Below, piece after piece: positions 48,750 through 61,726 of a DNA stretch of 64,000 bases; position 1 is the first letter of the stretch; each line of letters begins with the position of its first letter. Origin of the DNA: Parietaria judaica (taxonomy: Eukaryota; Streptophyta; Magnoliopsida; Rosales; Urticaceae). The stretch is from the NCBI GenBank assembly GCA_954871525.1, contig OX940865.1, positions 24,412,420-24,476,419 of the forward strand, read 5' to 3'. Position numbers and translations under genes: made by a program. The notes under the pieces are model-generated. The model did no database searches, was not told the DNA's origin, and saw nothing but the letters and a program-made list of their open reading frames with translations.

Positions 48750-50735
48750 ATTTTGTATTAAGTACGTTGATATATATATATTTTAATGAAATTAGCGTTG
48801 TGCTTTATGTTCAATACCTTACTAAGATACATTACGGGAAAAAATACGTGTATGTTTATGACCAAATTTTATATTAATTATTTAATATTTTTATTAGATC
48901 GGAGATGTTCGTAGCTCTCAAACTAAATAATTATTATTTTGATACAAATATATTTGACTTCGATACTGTTTTATAATTTTTAAGTATTATTGTCGATAAA
49001 ATTGATTACTTATATATCAATTATCAAATATATATCCGTCTAGCAATTGTGTGTGTGGAGTGTGGACTTCACATATTTTCTAGTTACTGTCAACTCTCCA
49101 CCTAAAAAATTAATTGGCTGTATTATTTTAAAAAATGTTCACAATTATATATAATGTGCTATGTATAGAAAGATACATCATGTCCATTTACAAGAATATA
49201 TACGTGTATTTATATCGTCAACTCTCACACCAAAAATGTTTCGTGGCCATGTTTACTTAAGTAATAATGGGAAAATAAAAATTCGACTAGTAATTTTTAG
49301 TGTGTCTCCTTCTTAAACTTTTGAGGGAAAAAAACATTACAATTACTTTGTTCATAATTGTATAAAAAGCCACATAAGTAATAAAAGGAAAATCATGTAT
49401 GAGTTGATGTTATGTCTATTAAATAGTACGTTAAAGTCGGTCGGTGTCTAGGTAATGTGGTCAGAATGGGTCATGGTAACGATATTGTATACGCCAATAT
49501 TATATATATATATAATATGTAGAAGTAAAATAATTTTATTTATCCTAATAATATTTCAGGGCACATTGTAGAAGTAAAAGTGAGATGTCATGAGCTCAAA
49601 CTCTTGTGGGTCTCAAATGAATGTCCCCTTTATATTATTGTAAACTTGGCCAATAGTGCTACATGTTCTTACACTGAATATATCTAAGTCATGCGAGAGT
49701 GCATTGTAACCTTGGCCGATAGTGCCACTCCATTAAAAAAAAAAGTTTTGAGTTTGGGAATCACTCGGTTATATAGAAAAGAAGCTAGAATAAGCCTTTG
49801 AGTTTTATTAAAACATAGGTATATTTTTGGACTTATAATACTCATAAAAAATATATATATCCTTGGTAGATCGACAAGGTAACATGCATGTAATGTAACG
49901 TAGTTTTATTAATTATTTAGAAAACATGTATAGAATATAGTTTAAAAAGAAGCTTATTGACCTATATATAGGTCCATGCTAGCCTATAGCCTATATATAT
50001 ATAATGAACTTCATCTTGTTCAATTGAGCTTTAAATTGCAAAACTATCGATTCCTATAAGTTGTATTTGTAATTGTTAGTAACCATATATGTATGTATAT
50101 ATATATATATTTTTTGAAGATATATGTGTGTTGAAAATAAATAAATTAACCTCTTGGATATTCTTATACATACATTCTCTTATGTTCGACTCGAGCCAAT
50201 ATAAAACTTTTAAATCAATCTAAAATTTGAAACTAGTCAATAATTAAATATTTTTAGAAGTTGTGAGAGAATCTAATAATTGTTAGATATGTATGTTGTC
50301 TATCATGTATACCACTAACTTTGTTAATTGTTTTTATGTGATTCGTCGCTCTGTAAAAAGATTATATTGTATTTTTAGCTCTTTTTTTATATATAATTCA
50401 TATGTCAAGTTTTTTAACTATATTTTAAAATACTTTATGTATATTCCATTATTCGTATATATGAAACGCTAAATAAAACAACCACATTTTATTTATTAAA
50501 AATTATCATTTTGTTATATTTTTGTCTACAACTCTGTAGTAATTTTGTATTTTCTTTTAGGTAAGCTATAATTTAATGTTTTTATTTTAATTTAGCTCTT
50601 TAGTAATATCATTTTAAAAAAATTATATTATAATTAAGATAACTCGACGGAAAATCACATAAAAATAAAATTTTGTGTGTGTGTGTAAAACTATAAAAAT
50701 AAATACATGAGAAAAAGAACACAAAGCTAAGAGAG
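48750..50735. other. Intergenic, no gene seen
   Basis: Very AT-rich, with several short (AT)n tracts (48770, 49500, 50095). No conserved frame or RNA feature was recognised. Confidence 0.45.
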
Positions 50736-50747
50736 TGTACTATGTAG

Positions 50748-51339
50748 TAAGGGTGAGCATTTTAGACCCAACCCGATAGTCCAACCCAATCCGTTAAGGA
50801 CCCAACCCCAATTTAACCCGCCCAATCTAACTCACTCAAAATTGGGTCGGATCGGGCCGGACCTGACTATTATTCGGGTCGGGGTCGGGTCCAAAACCTT
50901 GGGTCGGGTCGGGGTCTCCGACCCGACCAATATAATTAATATATATTTCATATTGATATTTATTTCAAGTAGTGCAATCTTTAGTATTTTAAAACTTCAC
51001 ATTCTCAATTTTATTTACATTCAAAGACCGTTTAATCTCTCATTTTCATGTTTTACATTGTTTGGTGTATGTTTGTTTGATTAAATTCGTTTGAGGTATT
51101 TTTACTTGAATTTTGAGTTATATTGATGCATTTTTTCATAATATTTTTTGTTATATAAGATTAAATTCTAATTAATCGGGCCATAGCGACCCAACCCAAC
51201 CCAATTTTATCGGGTCGGTTTGGTTCGGGCATTAAAAAAAATTTGGGTCGGATCAGGCTATTTTTCAGGAACCCGAAGTGATCGGGTCGGGTCCATAAAA
51301 AGCATCGGGGCGGCCCAACCCAACCCATGCTCACCCCTA
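50748..51339. mobile_element. hAT-type MITE, family M1 copy 2 (reverse)
   Basis: TIRs TAAGGGTGAGCATT and (reverse complement) TAGGGGTGAGCATG, with exact 8-bp TSD CTATGTAG at 50740-50747 and 51340-51347. Interior as in the other two copies but inverted. GGGTCGGGTC motifs occur near both ends. Confidence 0.93.
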
Positions 51340-51347
51340 CTATGTAG

Positions 51348-52910
51348 TCATTCTACAAAATAAAAAAGCGACATAAAGATAAAATTACAAAGTAAAAAGC
51401 GTCTTAAGAACATTCATCATTCTTACGAAATTTAAAAAAATCAAAAGTAAAGGTAAACAAACTTATAGATATTATAATTATCTCATATAATTGACACATC
51501 ACCATCACAAGGCAAAAGAAATACCTATGAAGAGTAAGTCAAAGAAAAGCTTGTGTAGGTTATTCAATATTTTTATCCATTATTTCTTGCGTATAAGCAA
51601 GTTATTTATACTTGTACACTTAAGACATGACTTGTCATTTAAAAACACTGATACCGATTCTGTTTATACTTGTATAGATAGCAACATTCACCGAATCAAG
51701 AAAGAAAGTTTTGCTACTTTTCGAATGAGATGAATCCAAAACTAGGTTATTTTAATAATATATAGTCAAATTAAGATTTCCAAGGGAAAGACAAGGAGGA
51801 GGCATAAGCGCATGCATTAAATGGTGGAAAGTACTCTAAGATCTCAGCGACAAGAAATTTATAATCCTCGGTTCGAACAATTTGTCACCCACTAGCTTAA
51901 ACTACATCTCCTTTTTGTTCTTACATTCCTATTTATCTTATATCTATGGCACTAATTTTGTGGCAAGCCTCACTTATTTTACTACCGTGCTAGTACTCCT
52001 AAAGTTATAAAAGATAATTATTGAAAACATCTTTCTATGCTACTATTTTGACATTACACTTGAAATCACTAGTTTTATATTGGTAATAAAAGAAATAAGT
52101 TGCCAATTAGGTTTATCATAAATATACCTCTTGAACTTAATCATTTCAGCATTCTATAACGATAAAGTCGGCTTTTCGACTTCTCTCCATTCGCCATCTA
52201 CAAAGCTCCGACGCGTTTGCTCATATAAAAATTGAACGAAACTCGTTGGAAGTTTATCGGGAATAAAAAAGCATTTTGATATGAATTAAGTTAAGTGGAA
52301 ATTTTCTACTAGAAAAAAATTTCAATAGGTAAATAAGAAGCTCAACAACAAATTGAATAAAAAGTTAATGAGCAATCTTATACATAGTGCTTACGAGCAA
52401 ACTTATAAATAATAAAAAAAAAATTAAGGCAACAACGTGGTAAAGAAAGAAATGAGTATTTGAAATATTATATAATTAGTGATATTTCCTTAAAAATTGT
52501 TTAATTCACTCATTATAATGTACATAAAACAAAAAAATTATGCATAACTTTATCGCTTAATATTATTTATATTTCAAATGAGATATGTCTCATCCGGCTT
52601 ATCTTATTCTTCCTTATATTTTTAATATAGTAATGCAAAACGAAGATCGTTCTCTCTCCTCAACATATATAAATATAGCCAACAAGTCCATAATAAAATT
52701 TCTCTTTTCTCTTCTCTCTCGTTGTGGCGTAGTCGGATCTGTGTCTTGGGACCCAACACAACCATCGTGATACGTCATCGAAGCAAGGACAAATCTGAGC
52801 CCCACCTCTATATTTTACCTTTCTTTTCATCACCCATACACCTCCATGTTCTTCCAAGCACCTCTCAAATCTCCTCCAATGCCTTCATTTAATGCTCAAT
52901 CTCCTTAGCT
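51348..52910. other. Intergenic and RGF-like gene promoter
   Basis: AT-rich, no gene recognised. A TATA-like ATATTATATACACA at about 52916-52929 is the likely core promoter of the peptide gene that follows. Confidence 0.4.
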
Positions 52911-53031
52911 ACTCATATATTATATACACACACCACTACCAATATCATCATCTTCATCGTCTTAACATAAAGAGAGAATACACTGAGCCGTTTCACTTTC
53001 ATACATTTACATATAACTATATAAGAGTAAT

Positions 53032-53541
53032 ATGTTAACGGTCAGTTGTTCTTGTGCTCTTCTTGTCTTCCTTCTGTGCTCATCGTTGCATGCATGTAAT
53101 GCTCGGCGTGATATCGGCGTGTTGGTCCACAAGAAGCAACGAAACCATAAAGTATCTCACGACTTCCATTTCTTCAACAAGGTTAGTGCAAGCTCTTCAA
53201 CATGATTAGGGTTTCGTGTCTCTTTCCTGTAAAGCACGTGCATGGCTATACAATTGACTGTTTGCTCAATCTGTTTGCAGATTCAGAGAGAGATTTTGAT
53301 ACCGAAGGAGCAACCGGGAGACCAATCCGAAGAGAAACAAACAAGATCACAGGATCCCATCAAGGAGGACAAGATGGAAGGAAAAGCTTTGGAAAATGAT
53401 GTCAAATCTCACGTTGATGGGTCAAAGAAGCCGCGAGCTTCGGTGACGTGGCGAGTTCCTCATCGGAAACGCGGCGAGAAACAGCCAGGTTTCAACCTGG
53501 ACTATTCGCCTCCGAAGACACACCCTCCTTCTCACAACTGA
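53032..53541 (+). CDS. RGF/GOLVEN/CLEL secreted peptide precursor
   Basis: Exons 53032..53181 and 53281..53541 (GT-AG, phase 0) give 136 residues. Residues 1-24 form a signal peptide (MLTVSCSCALLVFLLCSSLH, cleavage near CNA|RRD). A charged variable region follows. The last 13 residues, DYSPPKTHPPSHN, match the RGF/GLV pattern DYxxPxxHPPxHN. In this family the Asp-Tyr is sulfated by TPST, prolines may be hydroxylated, and the mature peptide is perceived by RGFR/RGI receptor kinases to regulate root meristems and gravitropism. Dibasic and RKR motifs (HRKRGEKQ, 15-20 residues upstream of the peptide) could be subtilase-processing sites. The precursor ends exactly at the terminal Asn. The specific paralogue is not assigned. 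Confidence 0.93.
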
Positions 53542-53759
53542 GTAACCAGAATTATATATAGGGTTTAGCCACCTATATTATATATATATATAGTTAGTAT
53601 TAATTCTCAGTTTTTTTTTTTAGTTTTTACCCTCTCTGTTTAGAGCTAGCTTGCTCTTCTTCTTGTACTTTCATCATGATCTCTGCAGCTCTGCTCTTCC
53701 TCAAGTTATATATATATCCACCATTATACCTTGATGGGTTGATGTGAAGATCATGGAGA

Positions 53760-53762
<3 letters not shown>

Positions 53763-53790
<28 letters not shown>
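53763..53790. repeat. (AT)n microsatellite
   Basis: AT dinucleotide tract in the 3' flank of the peptide gene. Confidence 0.9.
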
Positions 53791-53796
<6 letters not shown>

Positions 53797-54118
53797 CGAA
53801 TATGATCTTTTGAGTATTACGTATCTTGATGTGGAAGAACATGGAGATTCATATAAATATATATAATATATATTAGGGCTCATGTTTTTCAAGTCGTTTA
53901 GGCAAATAATGTACTTATAGATATGAGTATTTATATACATATATAGAAATGTATGTTAAATATGATTGACATATATAAATATTAACATCTTATTATGATT
54001 ACTTAATAATTAAAGATATCTGCTAGTACTAGGGCAAAAAGAATTCTCCTTATGGGTCAGGGTCACCTAAGTCCTAACTATAACACTGTTTTGATCACAG
54101 CAGCTTTACTTGGTAAAA

Positions 54119-54121
<3 letters not shown>

Positions 54122-54153
<32 letters not shown>
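54122..54153. repeat. (AT)n microsatellite
   Basis: AT dinucleotide tract of about 32 bp. Confidence 0.9.
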
Positions 54154-54156
<3 letters not shown>

Positions 54157-56978
54157 TGCATGCAAATTTCAAACAACAGTAGTCCTACGACAAGAATGCA
54201 TATATATATATGCATGAATATGTAGGAGAGTCAAATCAAATGATAAAGAAGTTGTTTGGTTTAATATGTGTATAAATGCGCCATGTTCACTCAGACTTAA
54301 GAATAGTTGTAGTTTACAATCATGGTATATATATGGAAGCTGATATTCAAAGTTGAGCATATCATTTTTGGGGAGATAAATTAGCAAAAAATAATATGAT
54401 AAATGTTGTTATTACAGTCTTCCACCGAAGCTAAATCATACTTGTTTGTTTCTCTACTTTTTCTTGCCAAATATTAGACGATATAATCCTTGAACATTGA
54501 CATAATATTGGATAATTGAATCCATTGAAGACGTATACCGCAGAAATTATAGGTGAGCAAATTTGTGTTGTTTTTGTGGGGTCGTGACTTGATTGCTTGA
54601 TTTGTCTCTTCACTTGTTTTTCAATTTAATGTCTCCGAGTGGACCTCATTCTATTTGCATAGAACCCACCGAATCACACTCTACCTATCCAATATTATTA
54701 TAGGAATTCCGGTATATCACTCAGGTTAATGAGAATGATCAAAAGAGATTAAAACAGTTGATCAATTTAGTTATTTCAAATAAGAATTGAAAGGGTGAAC
54801 TTAGCTTGTTCACGTATAATAAGTCTCAAATTACCGTGAATGGACGTAGTAGGATAAAAATTCCGAGAGAATAAGTACCGTGGGGGGCATCATCGGAATA
54901 AACATATATAATCAAAGCTCAAAACTGAAAATATAATAAATAAATAAAAAAATTGCAAAATATTAGGGTTAAAATTCAAAATAAATTTCGATTTACAACC
55001 TTCCAGGTGCTCCACCCATGTGCAATATAACCCCTGCAAACCAGACTTTATATTTGTTTTACAAAATTTTACGAACATTATAACCCTTGCAAACCTTATA
55101 ATAATATCGTATAAATTTGAATTTACTTATTATTATTATTATTAAAAAACAATACATACAATACAACGCACATAGTAAAACCAAGTTTTGGGATGGTGAA
55201 GTGGGCACCACGTAGAATGTCCAGCTCCTAGAACCCGAGACAAAGATTCAACAATTTCGAGCTTGTGTCTCCAAAACTATTATCTGTAATTCAAAATCCC
55301 AATAAAGTGAAACCTTTTTGTGGTAATATGTAACAGTAAAGCAAACATCCTATTATAACAAGAAGGTTGAGTCTTCAAGAATGGCGATAAATCCGTAAGA
55401 CTTGACATTTTCCAATATAATCCGATGGCTCAGATTGCACTTTGATTACTCCTAAACCGACAACCTTGTTTAATTTTTATACATAAAAAAATATTATGAA
55501 TTATTATTATTATTATTTCTACTTCCAACAACATCATAAGGTACGAAATTGGAGTTGACATCTATTAATTAATCATAATGTTAGAAATCCAAAGTCCTTG
55601 ATTAATTAATAGGTTAAATATGTAACTAATAATATTAATAAAAAAAATAAGCAAGATTGAAGCTTCCGTGTTGTATTTTCCAATGATAATGACTTGAAGT
55701 TTTAAGCCAATTTGATCTCGTGAAACATTAAATTTTGAACATGTTGAACGTACTATTCGGTAAGAAACATATCGTATTTTGTGAATAAGTGATATTGAAA
55801 AAAGCTTGTACTTTAATCTTCGAATTTCAATTAACGAATTTCTACTTTTTCATGTACGTGAATTTTTATATATTATATCAAGATATGATTAATATTTCCT
55901 TGAAAGCCAATCGAGTTTGTACTTTATATTTTCAATCAAGATACCAAAACATAAACCAATCTGGATCGTTTGAATAGTTTAAACTAGTTGACAAACACAG
56001 AAATACACTCACATATATATGTTGATATAATTCACTTATAATATTAAGATAATACCAAAAGAAGATAAGTCACACTCAGAGAACGATCTTATTCTTTGAT
56101 TATTATCTATTACGATTTTAGACACAACTTGTTAATTTCTAAAAACTTATTTAGAAAAAGTATTAGAATGCAACTCTATAGGGGCGAATTTTTCGTCCCT
56201 GTAGCGAACAAAATCGATTTTCGGATCTACTGGAATGAAATTTGTGAGATGTTGCAACAAATTGTTTCTATAAATTAGAAGTTTGGGATTGATCACAAGA
56301 GATTGAGTTGGCTATCGTTTTTTTTTTCATTTATTTTTTTTTTGTGACGAAATTGCCATTGGTGACTCGCTATCTCGGAAATTGATAAGAGATTCAATGT
56401 TGTAGGGTCTTCTTAAATTTTTTGAATAAGCTCAATCTGCCCGCAAGGACTTTCCGAACCTCGTGTATGATTTTGTATTCCGGGTGATTTAATTTCATAG
56501 TTCCTTAATTTGAAATCTTACAAGTGATCTCTAAGCCAAATTGAAGAACCCCGACTTTTTTCCGATTCAACAACGGAATCAATAAAGTTCATCATTGAAT
56601 AATTCACTTGGGAAATAATAACTTTTTGGAGGATCATTGATCAAGATTGGAGCTGGTTTATGATTCTTAACTCATTGATAAGAAGAAGAAAAGAAAAGAA
56701 AAAAACAGACCAAACATAAGGTGTTAACGGAAGAGGAAATAATAGCCTGAATGATACTACGAACTTGCCAATAGTCATATTTATAATTGTTTACTCTACC
56801 TAATTACAAATTAGAAAAACAAGAAAACTGAAGGAATGACAAATAAAAATTAAGAGTACTTATGCCGTAAATACCCAAAATTATGAAGCTCTCTGTTTCC
56901 CGCTAAAACATGTATACTGAAAACAAAAACAAAATCAAATTCAAAGAGAAGAGTTCAGATTGTTCAGAGTAAGAAGCC

Positions 56979-59948
56979 ATGGATGCGAAGAAAGCTGGCG
57001 ATTCACTAGACTCGTTGGTTTCCGCCTTCAATTCTCGAATAGCCGAGCTTCAAGAGCTCGTAATCGCTCGAAACAGTGAGTTCTCTTTTACAAGTTTGCC
57101 GATTCCGCCTCTGATCTTCGTTATGATAAACGTTCGGTTTTCTTAGTGTATCCTGCAAGCAGCGTCACCGATTTGTCGGCCATTGATGCCGCTTTGAAGA
57201 TACTGGAGCTTCAGGTTCAGGGAATTAAGGACCGAGTGCGCGAAGAAACCCTAGCTATTCCCAAAGCTAAAGTACATTTCTTCTTTTCTCTTAACTTCTA
57301 TCAGAGTTTGAAATTAGGAGTTGATTTGTTCATGATTTTCATTAGTTAGATGTATTTGTTGCTTGAGTTGATGAGAAATTGGAGCTACTGCATCAGTAAG
57401 TTTGATTACTCTTTACCTGTTTGATGAATTCGGAAATTTGCAACGCTTTGGAACTGGGAGTAATATCCATCATATATGCACGCATACTGTTTGATTGGCT
57501 ACATCTAAAAGGCCAAATTATTCTTTGTCCGTCGTTAATTGATGGCCGTGCAAGTGTTCTGTGGAATTTCTCATCCCTTGACGAGCGGAAATGATCGGAG
57601 AATTCCTGGAAACTAAGGTCTAGTAAGAACGATCGGAGGCAAATTCAAACAAGGACTGGTATGAGGCCGTAGCTTTAATCTCGAAGAAATCGAACCTCCA
57701 CTTATTCCAGATCATTGAGCGTAAAACACAACACGATGTTGGATGGAATACTTTTTTTTGGCATTGCTAGATCCTTGCCGGATAATTTTATGGCGGTTTC
57801 TCAGGTTCATGGGGAGGGTGGAAATTCGCCACATCAAGGGAGAGAGATGGCCGAATTTCGCCTAGCGAGAAAGCGGCTGAGATTAGTCTTTAGGGTACTG
57901 TTAATATCGTTATATAAACTTTAAGTTCCGTTTAATACACATTGGCTTTAGATTTTTACTTATGCATGTTTGGGCCTAAACTGGTCTTAGGGCATAATAA
58001 CTCATAAAACCCAGTAGGCTTACGATGTACATTGCAGACAAGCTGAAACAGAACTCGGAAAATGACAGTTATTTTTGTGAAATCATTGCAGAAACTGATC
58101 GATGCTTCCTTGAAGCAGAAGAAGAAGTTGCAGAACATGTCAGTTTATGTCCCATCGTATGTTTCTGAAAGATTGACGACTCAGAATTCAGAGAGTTATA
58201 ATTGGTACTTGTTCTATAGATATCTTATCTTTTAACGTTTAAGTTATTTTTTTACATTTTTCGGAGTTCATCGTGGTGTTTTCATCCAGTTTGCAGCACG
58301 GGACCTCTAAACATGACACTAATTTTACACCCTTGAATCTCGATGAGGAGCCTGTAGTGATCCCCAAGGTACGAAACATGTAATAGAATAGATCAATTTT
58401 TCAGCAATTAAATGCACATCCATAAAAACTTCACTCGTCTGTTTGTTATTCCTAAATGTTCAACCTTAAGCATTGATTTTAGAGTTAACCCTACAGGTAT
58501 AGATTACTCTTCTCCTGGAAATAACAATTTTATTGTGTCATTTCATAACAAGAAGATCTAAGGGTCTTATCAATGTCTTGACTGTGTCTGTTCTTCATTC
58601 TGTGTCTGTTCTTCATTACGAGATTTCAAAAACCATGGGGAAAGAAAGAAAAATTTAAGATTAGAATGCATGATCCTTTGAGGGCTCATTTTCTTTTCCT
58701 TTCTATTTCAGGAGAAAAAGGGCCGTTCTCCTCCTCCATTATGGTTTATAACTAACGAAGAACTGGAGTCCTTATCTGCGTAAGTATACGTCGTTTGAAA
58801 ACAGCAGTATATAATTTGGTTTAAGTATATCAATGGCTACCAGGTCACTTCAAGATTGTATATACGTGAACGGATTAATGATACTTAGCTTAAACAGAAC
58901 CTTCACACTTGATATCTGGAGTGACTTATGAGTATGAACGTTATAAATTGTCTTGATCTTAAACTTAACTTACCAAAGTCAAGGATTTTCGGAGTAAGAT
59001 GATCGTACAACACTTTTTTAGTATACATTATTTTTAACACTTCGTATTTATAACTCTTTCCAAGTGCAGATATATGAGAGGAAGACTTACTCTTGAAAAG
59101 GTCAATGCAGCCATTAATGACATGGCAACATATGCTGAAACCAATGCTCATATTATCGCTGCTCCGAAGAAGAAGGTTATGTTATGTTATTTTATTTCCT
59201 TTAATTCATCGTCTTTACATAAATAAATTTGTCACAAGACCTGAAAGCGAATAATTTTATTTCCAGCTGGCGGAAAGTAACTGGGAGAAGTCACTGGTAG
59301 GTGAAACTAGAAATCATTGATTCACTTTGAAGAAAAACCTTGATAACCAAATAATAAAAAGCCATGAAAACTTATGCAGGAACTGAGAGCCATTGCATCG
59401 GATTCAGCGGTAAAAGGGAAATACTTCTTTCTCGAGAACGATATAAAAGGACCAGCATTGAAGCTTGACAATACTGGCAAAGCAATACTAACAGTAAGAA
59501 TGTGTTTCTAATAGCCATAATATTCTTCTAATAGGTGTTAAAATATAATCATTTAGATATAGTACAAGTTAAAACCAAGGTTTTGGGAACTGGGGCGTTT
59601 TCTTTTTCCCTAAACCCCGCGAGGTGTTTTACCTTGACTGCGAGCCACAAGCCTCAATAATAGATATCAGTTCATAAAATAATTTATATTTCATTCAATT
59701 TATTACGAATATTACATAATTTGGCATAAAATTCGCCAATTTACAAAGAATGTCTTAAAACTCATTAAAGGTTTTTGAGTTTTTATGTGATTAGGGAAAT
59801 AGAAATAGAGTTTCCGGATTCAGTTTTTCTTTAAATCATTTACAACTTGCTTTTTTCTTTTTGCCTGCAGGTCCTTCGACATCTCGGTCGTATAAGCGAG
59901 TCGCGGATCGGACATCACCGCGTAATTATCCTCTTGAGACCTCAATGA
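56979..59948 (+). CDS. SKA1: SKA1 spindle and kinetochore-associated protein homologue
   Basis: Nine exons: 56979..57075, 57147..57271, 58092..58204, 58290..58368, 58712..58779, 59070..59175, 59267..59296, 59380..59493, 59871..59948, giving about 269 residues. SKA1 joins the Ska complex that keeps kinetochores attached to microtubules in mitosis. The N-terminal part (SLVSAFNSRIAELQELVIAR, then SAIDAALKILELQVQGIKDR) is a helical coiled-coil assembly region. The C-terminal half (residues about 150-269) is the winged-helix microtubule-binding domain, with YMRGRLTLEKVNAAINDMA, VKGKYFFLENDIKGPALKLD, then NTGKAILTVLRHLGRISESR and IGHHRVIILLRPQ. Nearly every border is GT-AG in frame. The exon 3 donor (TTG|GTACTT) is the least certain; a donor at YVPS|GTATGT is an alternative. 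The intron between exons 8 and 9 carries an hAT-like remnant. Confidence 0.92.
59571..59850. mobile_element. Degraded hAT-like copy in SKA1 intron 8
   Basis: Starts CAAGGTTTTGGGAACTGGGG. GCGAGGTGTTTTACC, AAGCCTCAATA and a later ATGTCTTAAAACTCATT echo the 14092-14669 element. The far end and a TSD are not visible. Confidence 0.45.
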
Positions 59949-60730
59949 TTGATTCTCTTTTAGTCGCAAGTAAGAGATTTTCTTTTCATTGCAAGAAAAT
60001 CACAAGCTATTTGCCACTGATGTGTCTGTCAATGCCCTGGACCATCAAGGACTTGGCAATCTTTGCTATTATCTGATCTTGTTCAAGATCATACCCACTT
60101 GGCAAAGAGGTGATATTTTCTACTACAATCCATTGTGCATTAAACTTATCGACAATGAAGTTTCCAAACATAACCCGTTTGTGTACATGAACCAATAAAG
60201 ATAGTTTTATAACTTAGCAAGCAAAATAAATCTTGGGGCAAGATTTATATATTGGTGAAAAATCTGAAGATTTGGCAAGATACGCGTGACAAAGTTTGTT
60301 ACCATTTTCCACGAAATATCCTATAGGACCCGGAATAGAAATAAATAAATAAAATATTACTACATTTTTTTTTCTCGATAAAGCTATTTCGACCTTTAAT
60401 TCGAGAGTTACATCGAGAAAACTCTCCCAATGGTTTAGGGTTGTGCGATAGATCCCGCACAACACTCGCTAAGCCTACGAGGCGAATCATCCTTGATGTG
60501 TGTGATAGACACCTAAAAATATCCTTAATGGAAGAAAATCCGACTAATGAGATAATAATTAGGGTCTTAAGATTCCCTCGCTTAATAGAATCAGTATTGG
60601 ATTGAATTATATGGTGTTTTAACTCCAAAGCATGTAGAGAGAAAATGACCACTAAAGTACGACAAGAAGTGACCCATAGTGAGGCAATGGACATATTAGG
60701 CATTAGGGCAAAAAAATTCCAACCAAGAAA
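59949..60730. other. SKA1 3' flank and intergenic
   Basis: No gene recognised. A 150-codon minus-strand frame at 60299-60751 has no domain and runs into the LTR-like insertion, so it is not called. Confidence 0.4.
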
Positions 60731-60736
60731 ATGACC

Positions 60737-61429
60737 TGTTGGGGATTTCACCCAGCAACCCGATAATCTATATCGGTGACCACGAACAAATGCGGAATAA
60801 CACGATAGAATTGAACGGCAAAGACTAACACTTTATTGATCTTCAGTGACGTTTGAATTACACAACCGGTTACAAAAGACTCGATCTTCTCCAGAAGATG
60901 ATCTTCCCGTTGAACTCAAACTCACAGCTCCTTCCTTGTTCCCTCCGATGATTCCACCGTACGCTATCCGCTGCGAGATGACCTTCGTCTTCGAGCGCTC
61001 TTCACGGTGATGGGAGATGACCTAGACCCAGAGAACGCCGGCGATCAGAGCCACGGTGTGAACGAACCCCTTCTGACGCCGCGAAGAAGCTCCGACAGAT
61101 CCTCAGAGTGTGCGCCTCTGTCTGTCGTTCCCGAGCCTTCCCTCTCCGTACTCCGTTGTCACCTTCGTCGTCGTATCCACCGTCTGACTCGCCTGAGAAG
61201 TTCTGTCTCTCAAGAACTTTCTCTTGTTGATTCTCTCTCTATTTGCTGTATGGTCTGGTCCCTTCTATCCGCTCTACGAGCTTTGCTTATATAGCCGTTG
61301 GCTCATCTTTACCGTCCCCGGATGGTGACTGAATGTCATCACCCGATAGGCTCCTTATCTTTAAGCGACTGTGACACACATGATCTTGTGTCACCGATGG
61401 GTGATCAACAATTGGGGATTTCACCCAGC
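60737..61429 (+). mobile_element. LTR-like insertion (probable solo LTR)
   Basis: A 674-bp unit, TGTTGGGGATTTCACC...GGGTGATCAACA (60737-61410), has TG/CA ends and an internal TATA box GCTTATATAGCC near 61284. It is followed by 19 bp that repeat the beginning of the unit (TTGGGGATTTCACCCAGC). ATGACC occurs directly before (60731-60736) and after (61430-61435), a likely TSD. A 95-codon frame inside is not a real gene. A solo LTR plus a truncated second end is one explanation. The 18-bp repeat being an unusually long TSD is another. Confidence 0.65.
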
Positions 61430-61652
61430 ATGACCCATTGAGAGCCTAAGTAGCAAAGTATTTCTCATTCTTGCTGGTTGATGCTACAAAACACACTACA
61501 CGATCCCTCCAAATTAAGAAGGATGGCCCCATTCTCCAATTCGGACAAACTAATTAGTGATTAAAGTTGATCCAACAAAATACCCTCACATGGGTCTATT
61601 TGCAACCATTACTTCAAAAATAAAAATAAAAATAAATCTCACAGTTCTCCAT

Positions 61653-61660
61653 CTATAAAA
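61653..61660 (+). promoter_or_regulatory. TATA box of HyPRP gene
   Basis: CTATAAAA lies 67-74 bp upstream of the start codon and is followed by a short A/C-rich leader. Confidence 0.7.
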
Positions 61661-61726
61661 ACCCACCTTCTATATCCAACACAATCTACAAAAGAAAAAC
61701 ACATTTTACGAAAAATAAAAATAAAA

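Larger units (their letters stand above)
53542..56970. other. Intergenic, no gene seen
   Basis: AT-rich, about 3.4 kb. (AT)n tracts lie at 53763-53790 and 54122-54153. GAT/TTA-rich sequence near 55130 and 55500 contains short (ATT)n runs. No conserved frame, tRNA or bounded transposon was recognised. Confidence 0.45.

Noticed and set aside
50842..51084. Open frames shared with 62546-62758 and 62275-62457
   Set aside because: The shared reading frames reflect copies of the same MITE, not a conserved gene.
57715..57924. 69-codon frame between SKA1 exons 2 and 3
   Set aside because: Falls in an intron of a well-supported gene and has no family resemblance.
60299..60751. 150-codon minus-strand frame
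   Set aside because: Has no recognisable domain and crosses the left border of the LTR-like insertion, so it cannot be an old gene.
61007..61294. 95-codon plus-strand frame
   Set aside because: Lies wholly inside the LTR-like insertion, shows no domain, and overlaps the LTR TATA region.
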